64,000 bases of DNA from DATFVJ01 sp963826515 (GCA_963826515.1 CAWGXI010000002.1:62001-126000), one strand, 5' to 3'. Counted from the first letter of the stretch, positions 44,793 through 53,922 are shown. Numbers and translations: made by a program. The notes: generated by a model from the letters alone, not told the origin.

Positions 44793-46238
44793 TCAGGCGA
44801 ACACCTCCGGCGTCCGCTGCGCCCATGGGCGGGCTTGCTCCAGCTGCGCCGCGAGACGCAATAGCGTCGCCTCGTCGCCGAACCGGCCGAGGAAGTGCAC
44901 GCCGATGGGGACGCCATCGGCGTTCCACCACAGTGGCACCGACATCGCCGGTTGCCCGGTGATGTTGGCGATCACGCCGGAGTAGGCCACTGTCCGGCCG
45001 CCGCGCTCAAGGGCGCGCAGCGGCTCGGTCTCGGTCGAGACGATCTCGCCGAGCGGCGCTGGCGGTTCCGACAGCGTCGGGGTCAGCCACACATCGACAC
45101 CGGTGAAGAACTCAGCCACCCGCCGCGCGTAGACCTGGGTGTCCTCGACGGCGAGGAGGTAGCCGGCGGCGGTGACGTTGCGCCCGGCGTCCCAGAACGC
45201 GCGGGTGAGGGGTTCGATCTCGCCCGGCCCGGGCTCGCGGCCCAGACGGCGGATCCAGTACGCGAGTATCCATGCCGTTGCGGCGTTGAACCCGGTCCCG
45301 ATCGCCGAACCCACTTCGGGTGTTATCTCCGGCAGTTGCGCGTCGACGATCTGGTGGCCAAGCGATTCACACAGGGCGACCGCGTCGTCGAGCGCTGCGA
45401 CGCAGTCGGGGTGGCCTGGCGAGCCGTCTGCGGTGCGCGCGGTGTAGCCGATACGAAGCCGGCCAGGGTCGGCGCGGACCTCGTCGCTGAACCGGCCTGC
45501 CGCCGGGGGCGCCCAGTAGGGGTCACCCAGTGCGGGTCCGGCCGTCGCATCGAGCAGCGCGGCGCTGTCACGTACCGACCGCGTCAGCGCGTGCTCGGCC
45601 GCGCCGCCGCTGACGGCGTCGCCGTACTCGGGCCCCAGCGGGTTACGGGCCCGCGTTGGCTTGAGGGCAAACAGGCCGCAGGCCGACGCCGGGTAACGCA
45701 GCGAGCCACCAAGATCGTTGCCGTGTGCCATCGCCACCATGCCCGAAGCGACGGCGGCGGCCGACCCGCCGCTCGAACCGCTGGTTGAGCGGCTTACGTC
45801 CCAAGGGTTGCGGGCCGGGCCGAACAACACCGGCTCGCAGGTCGGCGCCATCCCGAACTCTGGAGTGTTTGTCTTGCCGACCACAACCAGACCGGCGCGG
45901 CGCAGGCGCACCACAATCTCGGAGTCGTACGACGACACGTTGTCGCGCAGGAACACGGACCCTTCGGTGAACCGAGTGCCGCTCGTCTCGGCGATCAGGT
46001 CCTTGAGCAGGTAAGGCACTCCGGCGAACGGGCCTGTCACGCCGCGGGTCACCCGCGAGATCGCGTCATCGAACATCGGGGTGACGACCGCGTTGAGCGC
46101 CGGGTTCAGCCTCTCGATCCGCTGGATCGCCCACTCGACGAGCTCGGCCGCCGTCACCTCACCGTGCCGCGCCAGCTCCGCCTGACCGATCCCGTCGAGC
46201 AACGCGACCTCAGCTGCCGGGTCGGTTGCCCTCGTCAC
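44793..46238 (-). CDS. amidase-signature family amidase (481 aa)
   Basis: GTG 46238 overlaps the upstream stop by 4 bp (GTGA), which fixes the start. Catalytic triad: Lys in AGVPYLLKDLIAETSGTRF, then STSGSSGGSAAAVASGMVAM with the cis-Ser, and the nucleophile Ser in NDLGGSLRYPASACGLFALK. C-terminal MSVPLWWNADGVPIGVHFLG. Length is normal for GatA-like amidases. Substrate unknown. It is translated together with the small protein 46235-46522. Intact. Confidence 0.92.
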   Translation of the reverse strand: MTRATDPAAEVALLDGIGQAELARHGEVTAAELVEWAIQRIERLNPALNAVVTPMFDDAISRVTRGVTGPFAGVPYLLKDLIAETSGTRFTEGSVFLRDNVSSYDSEIVVRLRRAGLVVVGKTNTPEFGMAPTCEPVLFGPARNPWDVSRSTSGSSGGSAAAVASGMVAMAHGNDLGGSLRYPASACGLFALKPTRARNPLGPEYGDAVSGGAAEHALTRSVRDSAALLDATAGPALGDPYWAPPAAGRFSDEVRADPGRLRIGYTARTADGSPGHPDCVAALDDAVALCESLGHQIVDAQLPEITPEVGSAIGTGFNAATAWILAYWIRRLGREPGPGEIEPLTRAFWDAGRNVTAAGYLLAVEDTQVYARRVAEFFTGVDVWLTPTLSEPPAPLGEIVSTETEPLRALERGGRTVAYSGVIANITGQPAMSVPLWWNADGVPIGVHFLGRFGDEATLLRLAAQLEQARPWAQRTPEVFA

Positions 46239-46522
46239 GGCAAGACGGCCTGCCGGATGAGCGCGGTGTGGACCTCGCCGACCGGAACGACCCGCGGTGC
46301 CGGCAGGCCCGCCGCCGCCACCGCGGCAGCAAACTCCGCCGCCCGGCTGAAGCTGTCGAAGAGTTCGCGTGACGGGCACGCGTCGAACACGGTCAACCCG
46401 CCGTCGCCCACCACGCACACGTGCACATCGAGCGCATCAGGTGGGCAGCCCGCCACCAGACGCTCGTATGCAGGGACCAGCTCATCCCGGCCGCCGTCGA
46501 AGTGGTAACTGCCAAGAAACAT
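46235..46522 (-). CDS. small conserved protein coupled to the amidase (95 aa)
   Basis: ATG 46522 (MFLGSYHFDGGRDELVPAYE). Residues DALDVHVCVVGDGGLTVFDA, CPSRELFDSFSRAAEFAAAV and PRVVPVGEVHTALI suggest a dimeric alpha/beta-barrel type fold of short mono-oxygenase-like or stress-response proteins. The stop overlaps the amidase GTG, so they form a two-gene operon. An earlier ATG at 46546 is less likely. Function unknown. Confidence 0.72.
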   Translation of the reverse strand: MFLGSYHFDGGRDELVPAYERLVAGCPPDALDVHVCVVGDGGLTVFDACPSRELFDSFSRAAEFAAAVAAAGLPAPRVVPVGEVHTALIRQAVLP

Positions 46523-47102
46523 GGCGCCCCCCTTATACACGGGCAAGCGTAGGTCCCGTCCACCGCTGACGCCAGCCCGCCAGACACATGTGCGGCTCAG
46601 GCGCCCTGCACCGCCAGCTCGGCGTTAGCCCTGATCGCGGCGAGGGTCTCGGCCAGCTGCCCCTTTGGGGCCTGAACTGAACGAACTCGCTGCCCGTCTC
46701 GGCTGCAGGCACGTGCCCGGCCCCGGCAGCCCCATGAGCACCGGTGCCAGTGAGTGGCTCTGGCGGATCGTGAGGAAGCCGAACCTTCGCGAGTGGTGCG
46801 TGCTCGCGCACTCGCCACTCCAGCCGACGGAGCGAAGGGATTTCGGGCTCTGTGATCGTCAGGGACTCCACGGGCCGGCGCGGCCACATGGGCGGTTGCC
46901 TCAGCCTTATCTTCAGGAACTGCCTACTCCCGCTCGGGCAGGAGGCCGGGCGCCGGATCCGGCAGGCGCGCCGTCGTGGTAGCTGACATGGCTCGGTCGC
47001 GGTGCTCCCGTCCGCGCCTGGCAGTGTCCATCGCGGTGGGCGGCGCATTGCGTCTGAGTGACGAGTCTCGACCACGTGGCAGGTTACCGGCAGCTCACTT
47101 TG
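46523..47102. other. gene-free stretch
   Basis: About 580 bp upstream of the amidase operon and the MerR remnant. Short coding-like text (APKGQLAETLAAIRANAELA on the minus strand near 46605-46690) may be the tail of a lost gene. No full gene, RNA or repeat recognised. Confidence 0.4.
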
Positions 47103-47190
47103 ATGCGCGGTGATCGGTTGCGCAGCGGGAAGGTGGCCCACGCGGCCGGGGTGAGCCGGCAGATGCTGCGGTACTGCGAAGCCGTGCCAC
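47103..47190 (+). pseudogene. MerR-type HTH fragment
   Basis: From ATG 47103: LRSGKVAHAAGVSRQMLRYC then E is the first helix-turn-helix of a MerR regulator. Homology ends at 47190, five bases before a palindromic repeat (47195-47234). Confidence 0.55.
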
Positions 47191-47194
47191 GCCA

Positions 47195-47234
47195 GCGGCA
47201 GCCGTTCGGGATCTTGATACATAACGGCTGCCGC
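47195..47234. repeat. 40-bp palindromic repeat, copy 1
   Basis: Arms GCGGCAGCCGTT and AACGGCTGCCGC (12 bp, perfect) around a 16-base loop containing GGATCTTGATAC. The same structure occurs at 58511-58550 and 61077-61116. Confidence 0.9.
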
Positions 47235-47319
47235 GCGCCGCGTCACCCACCGCGGCGCGCCGGGCCCGGGCGTTCGCCCGAGCGCCCGGGTGGGACTGCC
47301 GCGTTGTCTGTGTTGAGGC

Positions 47320-48453
47320 TTAGGACGGTGCGGGGGCGGGACCGCCGGGGTGGAGCGGGAGGGTGAGGACGAACGTGGCGCCGCGCCCCGGCCCGGCTGA
47401 GGTGGCCGTGACGTCGCCGCCGTGCGCGCGGGCGATGTTGCGGGCGATGGTCAATCCGATGCCCGAGCCGCTGGAGCGGCGCGGCTGCCCGGGCGCACGG
47501 TAGAACCGCTCGAACACGCGCTCCAGGTCCTCGGCGGCCAGGCCGGTCCCGGTGTCGGTGACCACGGCCTCGGCCCGCTGTCCGGCCGCGCGCGCCTCGA
47601 CGGTGACGGTGCCCGCCGCAGGTGTCGCGAGGAGCGCGTTGCCGATGATGTTGGTGAGGACCTGTGTGATCCGGTCCGGGTCGGCCCGCACCGGCAGCGG
47701 GCTGGGCGCGTCGACGGTGAGGAGCACGTGATCGTCGGCGAACTGCGGGGCGAGCCGTCCGGCCGCCCGCCGGGCGAGGTCGGCGAGGTCGGCGCCGGCC
47801 AGGTGCAGGTCCAGCCGCTGCTCCTCGGCCCGGGACAGCGCAGACAGGTCGTCGGCCAGCCGGCGCAGCCGGCGCAGCTCGTCGCTGGCCGCTCCCAGGA
47901 TTTCCGGTTCCGGGGCGAAGACCCCATCGATGAGGCCTTCCATGTACCCGTCCAGCGCGGTCAGCGGGGTGCGCATCTCGTGCGCTACCTCCCCGAGCAG
48001 CCTGGTGCGGCGTGTTTCGGTGCCGGCCAGCTTTGTCGCGAGGGTGTTCACGTCGGCGGCGAGCGCGGCCAGTTCCGGTTCCCTGGGCAGCGGCACGCTG
48101 GCCTGGTAGTGACCGGCGGCGATCATCCGGGTCGCCGCCTGGACGGCGTCCAGCGGCCGCAGCAGCCGCCGGGTGACGAACGCGGCGGCCAGCCCGGCGA
48201 CCGCCGCGCTGGCGAGCACGCCGACCAGCAGCGCGGTGGTCAGCGCGGACAGGAACGCCGACCGCACGCTCCCGGCGAAACCGGCCTGCCTCCCCGATCC
48301 CGGGCCCATGCCCTGACCCCTCTGGCCGTCCAGCATGGCCATCCGGTGATTGAACAACGGCGGGGCGAGCAGCCGGACCGTCACATAAGCCACGGCCGCG
48401 CCGGCCACGATCACCAGCGCGTAGGAGACGAACAGCCGCAGCGACAGCCTCAT
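47320..48453 (-). CDS. sensor histidine kinase
   Basis: ATG 48453 overlaps the regulator stop (ATGA), fixing the start. 377 residues: TM1 LFVSYALVIVAGAAVAYVTV, a short extracytoplasmic loop (about 35-75), TM2 LTTALLVGVLASAAVAGLAA, HAMP (RRLLRPLDAVQAATRMIAAG), the H-box LLGEVAHEMRTPLTALDGYM (phospho-His), N-box TNIIGNALLATPAAG, and G boxes DTGTGLAAEDLERVFERFYR and GSGIGLTIARNIARAHGGDV. Partner of 48450-49142. The likely output is the divergent secreted protein 49454-49957. Confidence 0.94.
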   Translation of the reverse strand: MRLSLRLFVSYALVIVAGAAVAYVTVRLLAPPLFNHRMAMLDGQRGQGMGPGSGRQAGFAGSVRSAFLSALTTALLVGVLASAAVAGLAAAFVTRRLLRPLDAVQAATRMIAAGHYQASVPLPREPELAALAADVNTLATKLAGTETRRTRLLGEVAHEMRTPLTALDGYMEGLIDGVFAPEPEILGAASDELRRLRRLADDLSALSRAEEQRLDLHLAGADLADLARRAAGRLAPQFADDHVLLTVDAPSPLPVRADPDRITQVLTNIIGNALLATPAAGTVTVEARAAGQRAEAVVTDTGTGLAAEDLERVFERFYRAPGQPRRSSGSGIGLTIARNIARAHGGDVTATSAGPGRGATFVLTLPLHPGGPAPAPS

Positions 48454-49142
48454 GCCGGCCGCCCAACGAACTTGTAGCCGACCCCGCGGACGGTCGCGAT
48501 CAGCCGCGGGTTCGCCGCATCGTCGCCCAGCCGGGCCCGCAGGCTGCGGATGTGCACGTCGACGACCCGCTCGTCGCCGAAGAAGTCGTACCCCCACACC
48601 CGTTCAAGCAGCTGGCGGCGGGAGAACACCCGCCCCGGCGCGTCCGCGAGCGCGGCGAGCACATCGAACTCCAGCGCGGAAACCGCGACGGGGGTGCCGT
48701 CCACCCGCACCTCGCGGCCGTCCCGGTCAACGGTCAGGCCCTCGAACCGCAGCACGCCCGCGCCGGCGTCGCGCACTTCGCGATCCCGGCGCAGCACCGC
48801 CTTGACCCGCGCGGCCACCTCCCGCGGGCTGAACGGCTTGGTCACGTAGTCGTCGGCGCCGACGCCCAGGCCAACCAGCTTGTCGACCTCTTCGGTGCGG
48901 GCCGTCACCAAGATGACGTAAACGTCGCTGAAGGCCCGCACCCGCCGCAGCACCTCAAGCCCGTCAATCCCGGGCATCATCACATCCAGCAGCACCAGGT
49001 CGGGCGCGACGTCCTGGCGGAGCTGGCGCACCGCGGCCTCGCCGTCGGCGGCCTCCGACACGGCGAAGCCGTCCGCTTCCAGGTATCCGCGCAGCACGGC
49101 ACGGATATGCGGTTCGTCGTCCACGACGAGCACCCGGCGCAT
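48450..49142 (-). CDS. OmpR-family response regulator
   Basis: ATG 49142, 230 residues. Receiver domain: LVVDDEPHIRAVLRGYLEAD, phospho-acceptor Asp53 in LVLLDVMMPGIDGLEVLRRV, Thr/Lys in VILVTARTEEVDKLVGLGVG and DDYVTKPFSPREVAARVKAV. C-terminal winged helix: VSALEFDVLAALADAPGRVF, SRRQLLERVWGYDFFGDERV and VHIRSLRARLGDDAANPRLI. It probably binds the 11-bp direct repeats at 49325-49346 upstream of its own gene and of the secreted protein gene. Confidence 0.95.
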   Translation of the reverse strand: MRRVLVVDDEPHIRAVLRGYLEADGFAVSEAADGEAAVRQLRQDVAPDLVLLDVMMPGIDGLEVLRRVRAFSDVYVILVTARTEEVDKLVGLGVGADDYVTKPFSPREVAARVKAVLRRDREVRDAGAGVLRFEGLTVDRDGREVRVDGTPVAVSALEFDVLAALADAPGRVFSRRQLLERVWGYDFFGDERVVDVHIRSLRARLGDDAANPRLIATVRGVGYKFVGRPA

Positions 49143-49324
49143 CGCTCACCCCAGCCCCAGGCTACGGCCCACCGCCGCGCCCGACCCGGGCCGCCACCAC
49201 CGCGTCACGACGCCACTGACGACGAGCGCCCTCTTGATCATCACCGCAACCTCCTGGGCAGATCCCCTCACGCCGTCGGCCATCTTCAGCATGTGCCCTG
49301 CGGATGAGGCCACCGCCGCGGCGA

Positions 49325-49346
49325 CCATGAAGGCTCCATGAAGGCT
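49325..49346. promoter_or_regulatory. 11-bp tandem repeats, likely response-regulator site
   Basis: CCATGAAGGCT is repeated head to tail (49325-49335, 49336-49346). OmpR-type regulators bind direct repeats with about 10-11-bp period. A related inverted GCTTCATG occurs at 49374-49381. The site lies between the divergent regulator gene and the secreted protein gene. Confidence 0.6.
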
Positions 49347-49453
49347 GCCGCGCCGGCACCGCCTTCACCGGAGCTTCATGCCAGCGCCGGTCGTTGCATC
49401 ACACCAGGCCGGAATGCTCGAAGCATAGGAACACAAACAAGGAGCTGAACAAG

Positions 49454-49957
49454 ATGAAGCTGAACCGAAAGCGCGTGGTGACCGGGCTGGTGGCGACCGG
49501 GCTCGTGGCCGGTTCGCTCGCCGGCGGTGGTGTGGCCCTGGCGGCGACCGGCGCGACGCCAGCGCCGGCCACGTCCACCTCGGCGGAACCGCCCTACGGC
49601 ATGGGCGCCGGCCACTTCGGCGGCATGCACGGCATGTGGTCCGGCCAGCAGCCGGGTCTCGCGGCCGCCGCGACCTATCTCGGCCTGACCCAGACCCAGC
49701 TGCGCGACCAGCTGCAGGCGGGCAAGTCGCTCGCCGATGTCGCCACAGCTCAGGGCAAGACGGTGTCCGGTCTCAAGGATGCGATCCGCGCCGCCATCAC
49801 TAGCCGCATCAACGCCAGCACCGCGCTGACGGCCGATCAGAAGGCGGCGATGCTCAGCCAGGTGAAGAGCCACCTCGACACGATGGTCAACATGACCCAT
49901 CCTTCCGGCGCGGGCACCGGCCCGATGGGTTCGCCGATGGGCGGGATGTGGCGATAG
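49454..49957 (+). CDS. secreted Met/His-containing protein (167 aa)
   Basis: ATG 49454 after AAGGAGCTGAACAAG. A signal peptide, MKLNRKRVVTGLVATGLVAG then SLAGGGVALAATG, has an Ala-x-Ala-like cleavage site near residue 33. The mature part starts with a GMGAGHFGGMHGMW patch and ends PMGSPMGGMW, Met/His-rich like metal-sensing or periplasmic folding proteins. The middle (LGLTQTQLRDQLQAGKSLAD, VATAQGKTVSGLKDAIRAAI) has repeated short helical motifs as in DUF2680-like exported proteins. It faces the two-component system and probably is its target. Function unknown. Confidence 0.78.
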   Translation: MKLNRKRVVTGLVATGLVAGSLAGGGVALAATGATPAPATSTSAEPPYGMGAGHFGGMHGMWSGQQPGLAAAATYLGLTQTQLRDQLQAGKSLADVATAQGKTVSGLKDAIRAAITSRINASTALTADQKAAMLSQVKSHLDTMVNMTHPSGAGTGPMGSPMGGMWR

Positions 49958-50033
49958 AGCGCGCCGGTGCCATGCGCGTTGCGGACACGCGCGTATGGCA
50001 CCGGGCCGACCGGGGGAACCGGGCCGATGCACA

Positions 50034-50069
50034 TTTGTCACCGCAGAGCTGTTTGTCACCGCAGAGCTG
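50034..50069. repeat. 18-bp perfect tandem duplication
   Basis: TTTGTCACCGCAGAGCTG occurs at 50034-50051 and again at 50052-50069 with no spacer. It lies downstream of the secreted protein gene and 50 bp from the methyltransferase stop. Likely replication slippage or an insertion duplication without the element. Confidence 0.85.
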
Positions 50070-50118
50070 GCTGCCCTGACGCTGGGCGACGTGACCGTTG
50101 TCCGGCGCTTGGCGCCCG

Positions 50119-50766
50119 TCAGCAGCCCACCCGCGTCGCGGTGCCCAGGATGTGGGCCGAGACCGGCGATGCGAGCGGCGTCTGGGGCAAGGTGAACTGC
50201 TCCAGCCGGTCGATGCTGAAACCGGCGCCGGTGATCGCGGCGGCCGTGTCACGGCTGGTGTGGCAGCCTCCGAACAGGGCGGGCCAGATCGTGGCGTCCA
50301 GCAGCCGCTGCACCTGCCGCATGCCGGCAGTACCGGCGTGGACATGTTCGAAGAAACGCAGCTGCCCGCCGGGCCGGAGCACCCGGCGCAGCTCCGCCAG
50401 GGCCACGGCCTGGTCGGCCACCGAGCACAGCGTCAGGCAGGCGACGGCGGCGTCGAAGCTGCCGTCCGCGGCCGGGAGGCGCTCGGCGGCGCCACTGACG
50501 ACCCGCACGGGGACGGGCGCGGCACCGGCGTTGCGGCCCGCGAGTTGCGTCAGGTGAGGTTCGGGCTCCACCGCCAGGACCCGGGTGACCTGCACGGGGT
50601 AGTGCGCGAAGTTCAGGCCGTTACCGGCGCCCACCTCGATCACCTCGCCCGCCAGTCCCTCCAGCAGCCGGTGACGGTGCCCAGCCACCCCGGCCCCGTC
50701 CAGGACAGCACCGACCATGGCATAGAACCGGGCGAATACCGGGCGCGAGCGGTAGGCGCTGGCCAT
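50119..50766 (-). CDS. class I SAM-dependent methyltransferase (215 aa)
   Basis: ATG 50766. Motif I GEVIEVGAGNGLNFAHYPVQ, motif II acidic residue in VLAVEPEPHLTQLAGRNAG, PAADGSFDAAVACLTLCSVA and ALAELRRVLRPGGQLRFFEH: a complete Rossmann methyltransferase of the Methyltransf_11 group. The RFFEHV and GCHTSRDTAAAITGAGF blocks resemble ubiquinone/menaquinone- or phospholipid-type methyltransferase-like proteins. Substrate unknown. Intact. Confidence 0.9.
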   Translation of the reverse strand: MASAYRSRPVFARFYAMVGAVLDGAGVAGHRHRLLEGLAGEVIEVGAGNGLNFAHYPVQVTRVLAVEPEPHLTQLAGRNAGAAPVPVRVVSGAAERLPAADGSFDAAVACLTLCSVADQAVALAELRRVLRPGGQLRFFEHVHAGTAGMRQVQRLLDATIWPALFGGCHTSRDTAAAITGAGFSIDRLEQFTLPQTPLASPVSAHILGTATRVGC

Positions 50767-50899
50767 GTGGCCCCTCCTCACCGTCCCGTCCGACCCCGCT
50801 CGCGAACGCCCTGGTGGCGATGTCGAGCTTGGCCGGGTGCGGCTTGAATGGCGGTCGCGGGTGCCCGGCGAAGGACCCGCTGCCGCTCACACTGAGCGC

Positions 50900-51139
50900 C
50901 TACCAGTCGCAACACGGGCAGTGGCGGTGCGCGTGGCCCCCGTGACCCCAGCCTGGTCCGTGGCCATAACCGGAGCCGCGCCACCGGCCCCCGGCCCGGG
51001 CGCCCAGCAGCTGTTCGAGGCGTGCCACGCGTTCATCGAGGTCGCGCTCTTGGTCCTCGGCGGGCTCCTCGGCCAGGCGGCGCCGCAACTCGTCCCGTTC
51101 CGACCGGCTTAGGCCTGCAATGATCTCGTCAACGTCCAT
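50900..51139 (-). CDS. small protein with His/Gly/Cys metal-binding-like tail (79 aa)
   Basis: ATG 51139. The first 50 residues are a charged coiled-coil-like helix (DEIIAGLSRSERDELRRRLA, EEPAEDQERDLDERVARLEQ); the end is GHGPGWGHGGHAHRHCPCCD, with six His and three Cys within about 20 residues. This suggests binding of Zn, Ni or Cu, perhaps as a chaperone or sink. It lies between the methyltransferase and murJ, unlinked to either. Family not recognised. Confidence 0.6.
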   Translation of the reverse strand: MDVDEIIAGLSRSERDELRRRLAEEPAEDQERDLDERVARLEQLLGARAGGRWRGSGYGHGPGWGHGGHAHRHCPCCDW

Positions 51140-51373
51140 CAGCCCGGCCTCATTTCCATCGCCCGGGTGACGAGCCCAGCATCGCGCTCCTGCCCGCCGC
51201 CGGTCAGGGGCGAAGGTCCCGCCGCGACCCGCCCCGACCGCCGTGCCGCAGGAAAGGGTGTGCCAGGCGGGACGCGCCGGGCTTCGCCTGGTCCTGGCGG
51301 TCTGCGGCTGAAAGCGGCCGACGCCGGCGGCGCGGGTGTTCACGTTCCGATGAGCCGGTAGACGACGAACGCG

Positions 51374-51871
51374 ATGCCGCAGGCGACGAGAACCGGCCGA
51401 ATCCCGGCCGGGCAGACCAGCACTGCCTCACTCTCACGGCTGTGGAGGCGGCAGACCGAGCTGGACGGCGACGGCATGCACGTCGTCATGGGCGTGGCGA
51501 TGGCCGGGATGCTCGTCGCGCGGCTGAACCCCCTGCCAGCCCAGTTTGGCTGCGCCCGCCAACGTTCGGTGCGCGTATCCGAGATCCGGCTGAGCCTGCT
51601 CACCTCGGCGGGCACGCCGCTTCCGGGCAGTGACCGGAGGCTGAAGATCCGCGAAACGGCATTTGGCATGCTGGCCTTGGTTATCGTCGGTGTCGCTCTC
51701 GGAGTGCTGGTCATCACGTTCGTGGCAAGAGTGCTCCGCAGGGGGATGCGTGAGGCAGACCCGGTAGCGTCGGGGCGGAAGACAACCGAACGGGATGACG
51801 ATGGATCCGCGGAGGCACGGGATGAGTTCGCCGATGCGCGAGGCAGGGCCCGGCCAGACGCCAGGCAGTAG
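51374..51871 (+). pseudogene. DUF5134 remnant plus membrane segment
   Basis: ELDGDGMHVVMGVAMAGMLV, ARLNPLP is the N-terminal helix of DUF5134 integral membrane proteins (often next to copper or cytochrome genes in actinomycetes). After about 30 residues homology ends; a later hydrophobic stretch (FGMLALVIVGVALGVLVITF) is of unknown origin. The frame ends within the murJ 5' region. Confidence 0.5.
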
Positions 51872-53669
51872 GTTCACGGAGGACCCTCTCCTGCGCCAGC
51901 GGCCGTCGGCTGGTCCGGTGGACGGCCCAGCGGCCGGGCCGGCATACGGGCCCGTTAATGGCCCAGTAAACGGCCCAGTAAACGGCCCAGTGGATCAGCC
52001 ATCCGAAGATGTGCCCAGTCCTCCGGCCGGGACCGAGGCCCTGGTTCGCGCCAGCGGCGTGATGGCGGCGGGCACGCTCGTCTCCCGCATGACCGGGTTC
52101 ATGCGCACCGCTGTGATCGCATACGCCCTCGGCACGCTCGCGCTCGCCGACGCTTACAACAACGCGAACACGTTCCCGAACGCCGTCTTCGACCTGCTCC
52201 TCGGTGGCATCCTCGCCAGTGTGTTCGTGCCGCTGCTGGTTAGCGCGGCGAAACGGGACGCAGACGGTGGCCGTGCGTATGACCAGCGGATGTTCACCCT
52301 GGTGACGATCGCGCTCGCGGTGATCACATTCTTCGCGACCCTGGCCGCGCCGCTGCTAGTCACGATCTACGCACACTCTGTGCACGGCCCGGAACGCGCC
52401 CTGATGGTGACGTTCGCGAGGTTCTTTATCCCGCAGATCTTCTTTTACGGGATCTGCGCGCTCGCCGGTGCGGTCCTCAACGCCCGGGGCCGTTTTGCCG
52501 CGCCGATGTGGACCCCGGTCGTGAACAACATCGTGGTGATTTTCGTCATCACGCTCTACATGATCATAGCTGGAACCGGCGTCACCGTGTCGACCATCAC
52601 CCCGGGCGAGGTGCGGCTGCTCGGCATCGGCACCACGCTTGGCATCATCGCCCAGGCCGCGGCCATGATCCCGGCGCTGCGGCGGGCGGGATTCCGCTGG
52701 CGGCCGCAGCTTGGCCTGAGCCGCGGCGAGATCGCCGAGATCTGGCGGATGGCCGGCTGGATGTTCGGCTACATCGTCACCACGCAGATCGCGCTGCTTG
52801 TCACGCAGAACCTCGCCAACAACGCGGCGGTGCGGGGGCAGGCAGCGAACATCGGGTACGGCGTCGGCTTCAGCGCCTATCAGTACGCGTGGCTGCTCTT
52901 CCAGCTTCCATATGCGATCGTCGGCATCTCGGTGATCACCGCGCTGCTGCCGCGCATGAGCGCGCACGCGGCGGACGCCAGGTACGCGCTTGTCAGGCAG
53001 GACTTCTCCGCCGGCGTGCGGCTGGCATCCGTAATCACGGTCCCGGCCGCTGTCGTGCTCGCGGTGCTCGCCCCCCCACTTGCTGTCCTGCTGCTCGGGC
53101 ACGGCAGCACATCGGTTGCCGACGCCACATTCGTCGGCGAGGTGTTCGCTGTCTTCTCCGTCGGTCTCGTGCCATATATGCTGTTCCAGCTGTTGCTGCG
53201 GGTGTTCTACGCAATGCACGACAGCCGGACCACAGCCTTCATCGGCCTCGCGGCGATGGCCGTGAACATCGGGGTGAACGTCGCGGCCTGGGCATTCCTG
53301 CCCGCCGGCCAGATCACGGCGGGCCTGGCCGCGGGCTTCGGTGTGGCGAACGTGGCGGGCACCGCGATCGCCTGGCTGGTCCTCCGGGCACGGACCGGCG
53401 GGCTCGACGGCAAGCGGATCGCCTGGACCCTGGTCAAAACCCTGCTCGCCTCCCTGCCAGCGGTGGTCTTCGCGATAGCGATGACCATGGCCGTTGGCGT
53501 GGTATTTCACCCGGGCCCGGTGAACGGGCTCCTTACGGCCGTCCTCGGCGGAGGCGGGGCGTTGCTGATGTACCTGCTCTTCGCGCGGGCGCTCGGGGTC
53601 GGCGAGCTAGCCGATGTGGCCGGCACGATCACGGCGCGCTTCCGTGGCGGCCGCCACCGGCCGGGATGA
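51822..53669 (+). CDS. murJ: lipid II flippase MurJ
   Basis: ATG 51822 follows GGAGGCACGGG, preferred over ATG 51795. 615 residues. The N-terminal low-complexity head (about 1-70) carries a GPVN tandem repeat from 12-bp DNA repeats. Then MurJ: SGVMAAGTLVSRMTGFMRTA, ALADAYNNANTFPNAVFDLL, LLGGILASVFVPLLVSAAKR (N-lobe), VTFARFFIPQIFFYGICALA, YAWLLFQLPYAIVGISVITA, LLPRMSAHAADARYALVRQD and MLFQLLLRVFYAMHDSRTTA, with about 14 predicted membrane spans. It flips lipid-linked peptidoglycan precursor. It lacks the long C-terminal extension with a pseudokinase domain found in mycobacterial MviN. Confidence 0.95.
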   Translation: MSSPMREAGPGQTPGSRFTEDPLLRQRPSAGPVDGPAAGPAYGPVNGPVNGPVNGPVDQPSEDVPSPPAGTEALVRASGVMAAGTLVSRMTGFMRTAVIAYALGTLALADAYNNANTFPNAVFDLLLGGILASVFVPLLVSAAKRDADGGRAYDQRMFTLVTIALAVITFFATLAAPLLVTIYAHSVHGPERALMVTFARFFIPQIFFYGICALAGAVLNARGRFAAPMWTPVVNNIVVIFVITLYMIIAGTGVTVSTITPGEVRLLGIGTTLGIIAQAAAMIPALRRAGFRWRPQLGLSRGEIAEIWRMAGWMFGYIVTTQIALLVTQNLANNAAVRGQAANIGYGVGFSAYQYAWLLFQLPYAIVGISVITALLPRMSAHAADARYALVRQDFSAGVRLASVITVPAAVVLAVLAPPLAVLLLGHGSTSVADATFVGEVFAVFSVGLVPYMLFQLLLRVFYAMHDSRTTAFIGLAAMAVNIGVNVAAWAFLPAGQITAGLAAGFGVANVAGTAIAWLVLRARTGGLDGKRIAWTLVKTLLASLPAVVFAIAMTMAVGVVFHPGPVNGLLTAVLGGGGALLMYLLFARALGVGELADVAGTITARFRGGRHRPG

Positions 53670-53922
53670 GAGGATGGGCATCCTCGCGTAAGACGGTTTG
53701 CGCGAGCGGCCCCGTCGGCACCCCCGGCAGACGGCGGCGGCGGTTTTTGGCGTCGCCCAGGAGATCGGATGCTTTTCTACACCGACGGGTAAGTGAGGCG
53801 CGAGACAGGTCGGTCATGAGCTGCCAGGTCTCCCGTGCCCGCTCGGCCGTGGAGCACAGCACCAGATCAGGCCGGCCTGGCGTGCCGCACGAGCACCAGC
53901 AGCCGCGTTCGGTTACGAGGCA

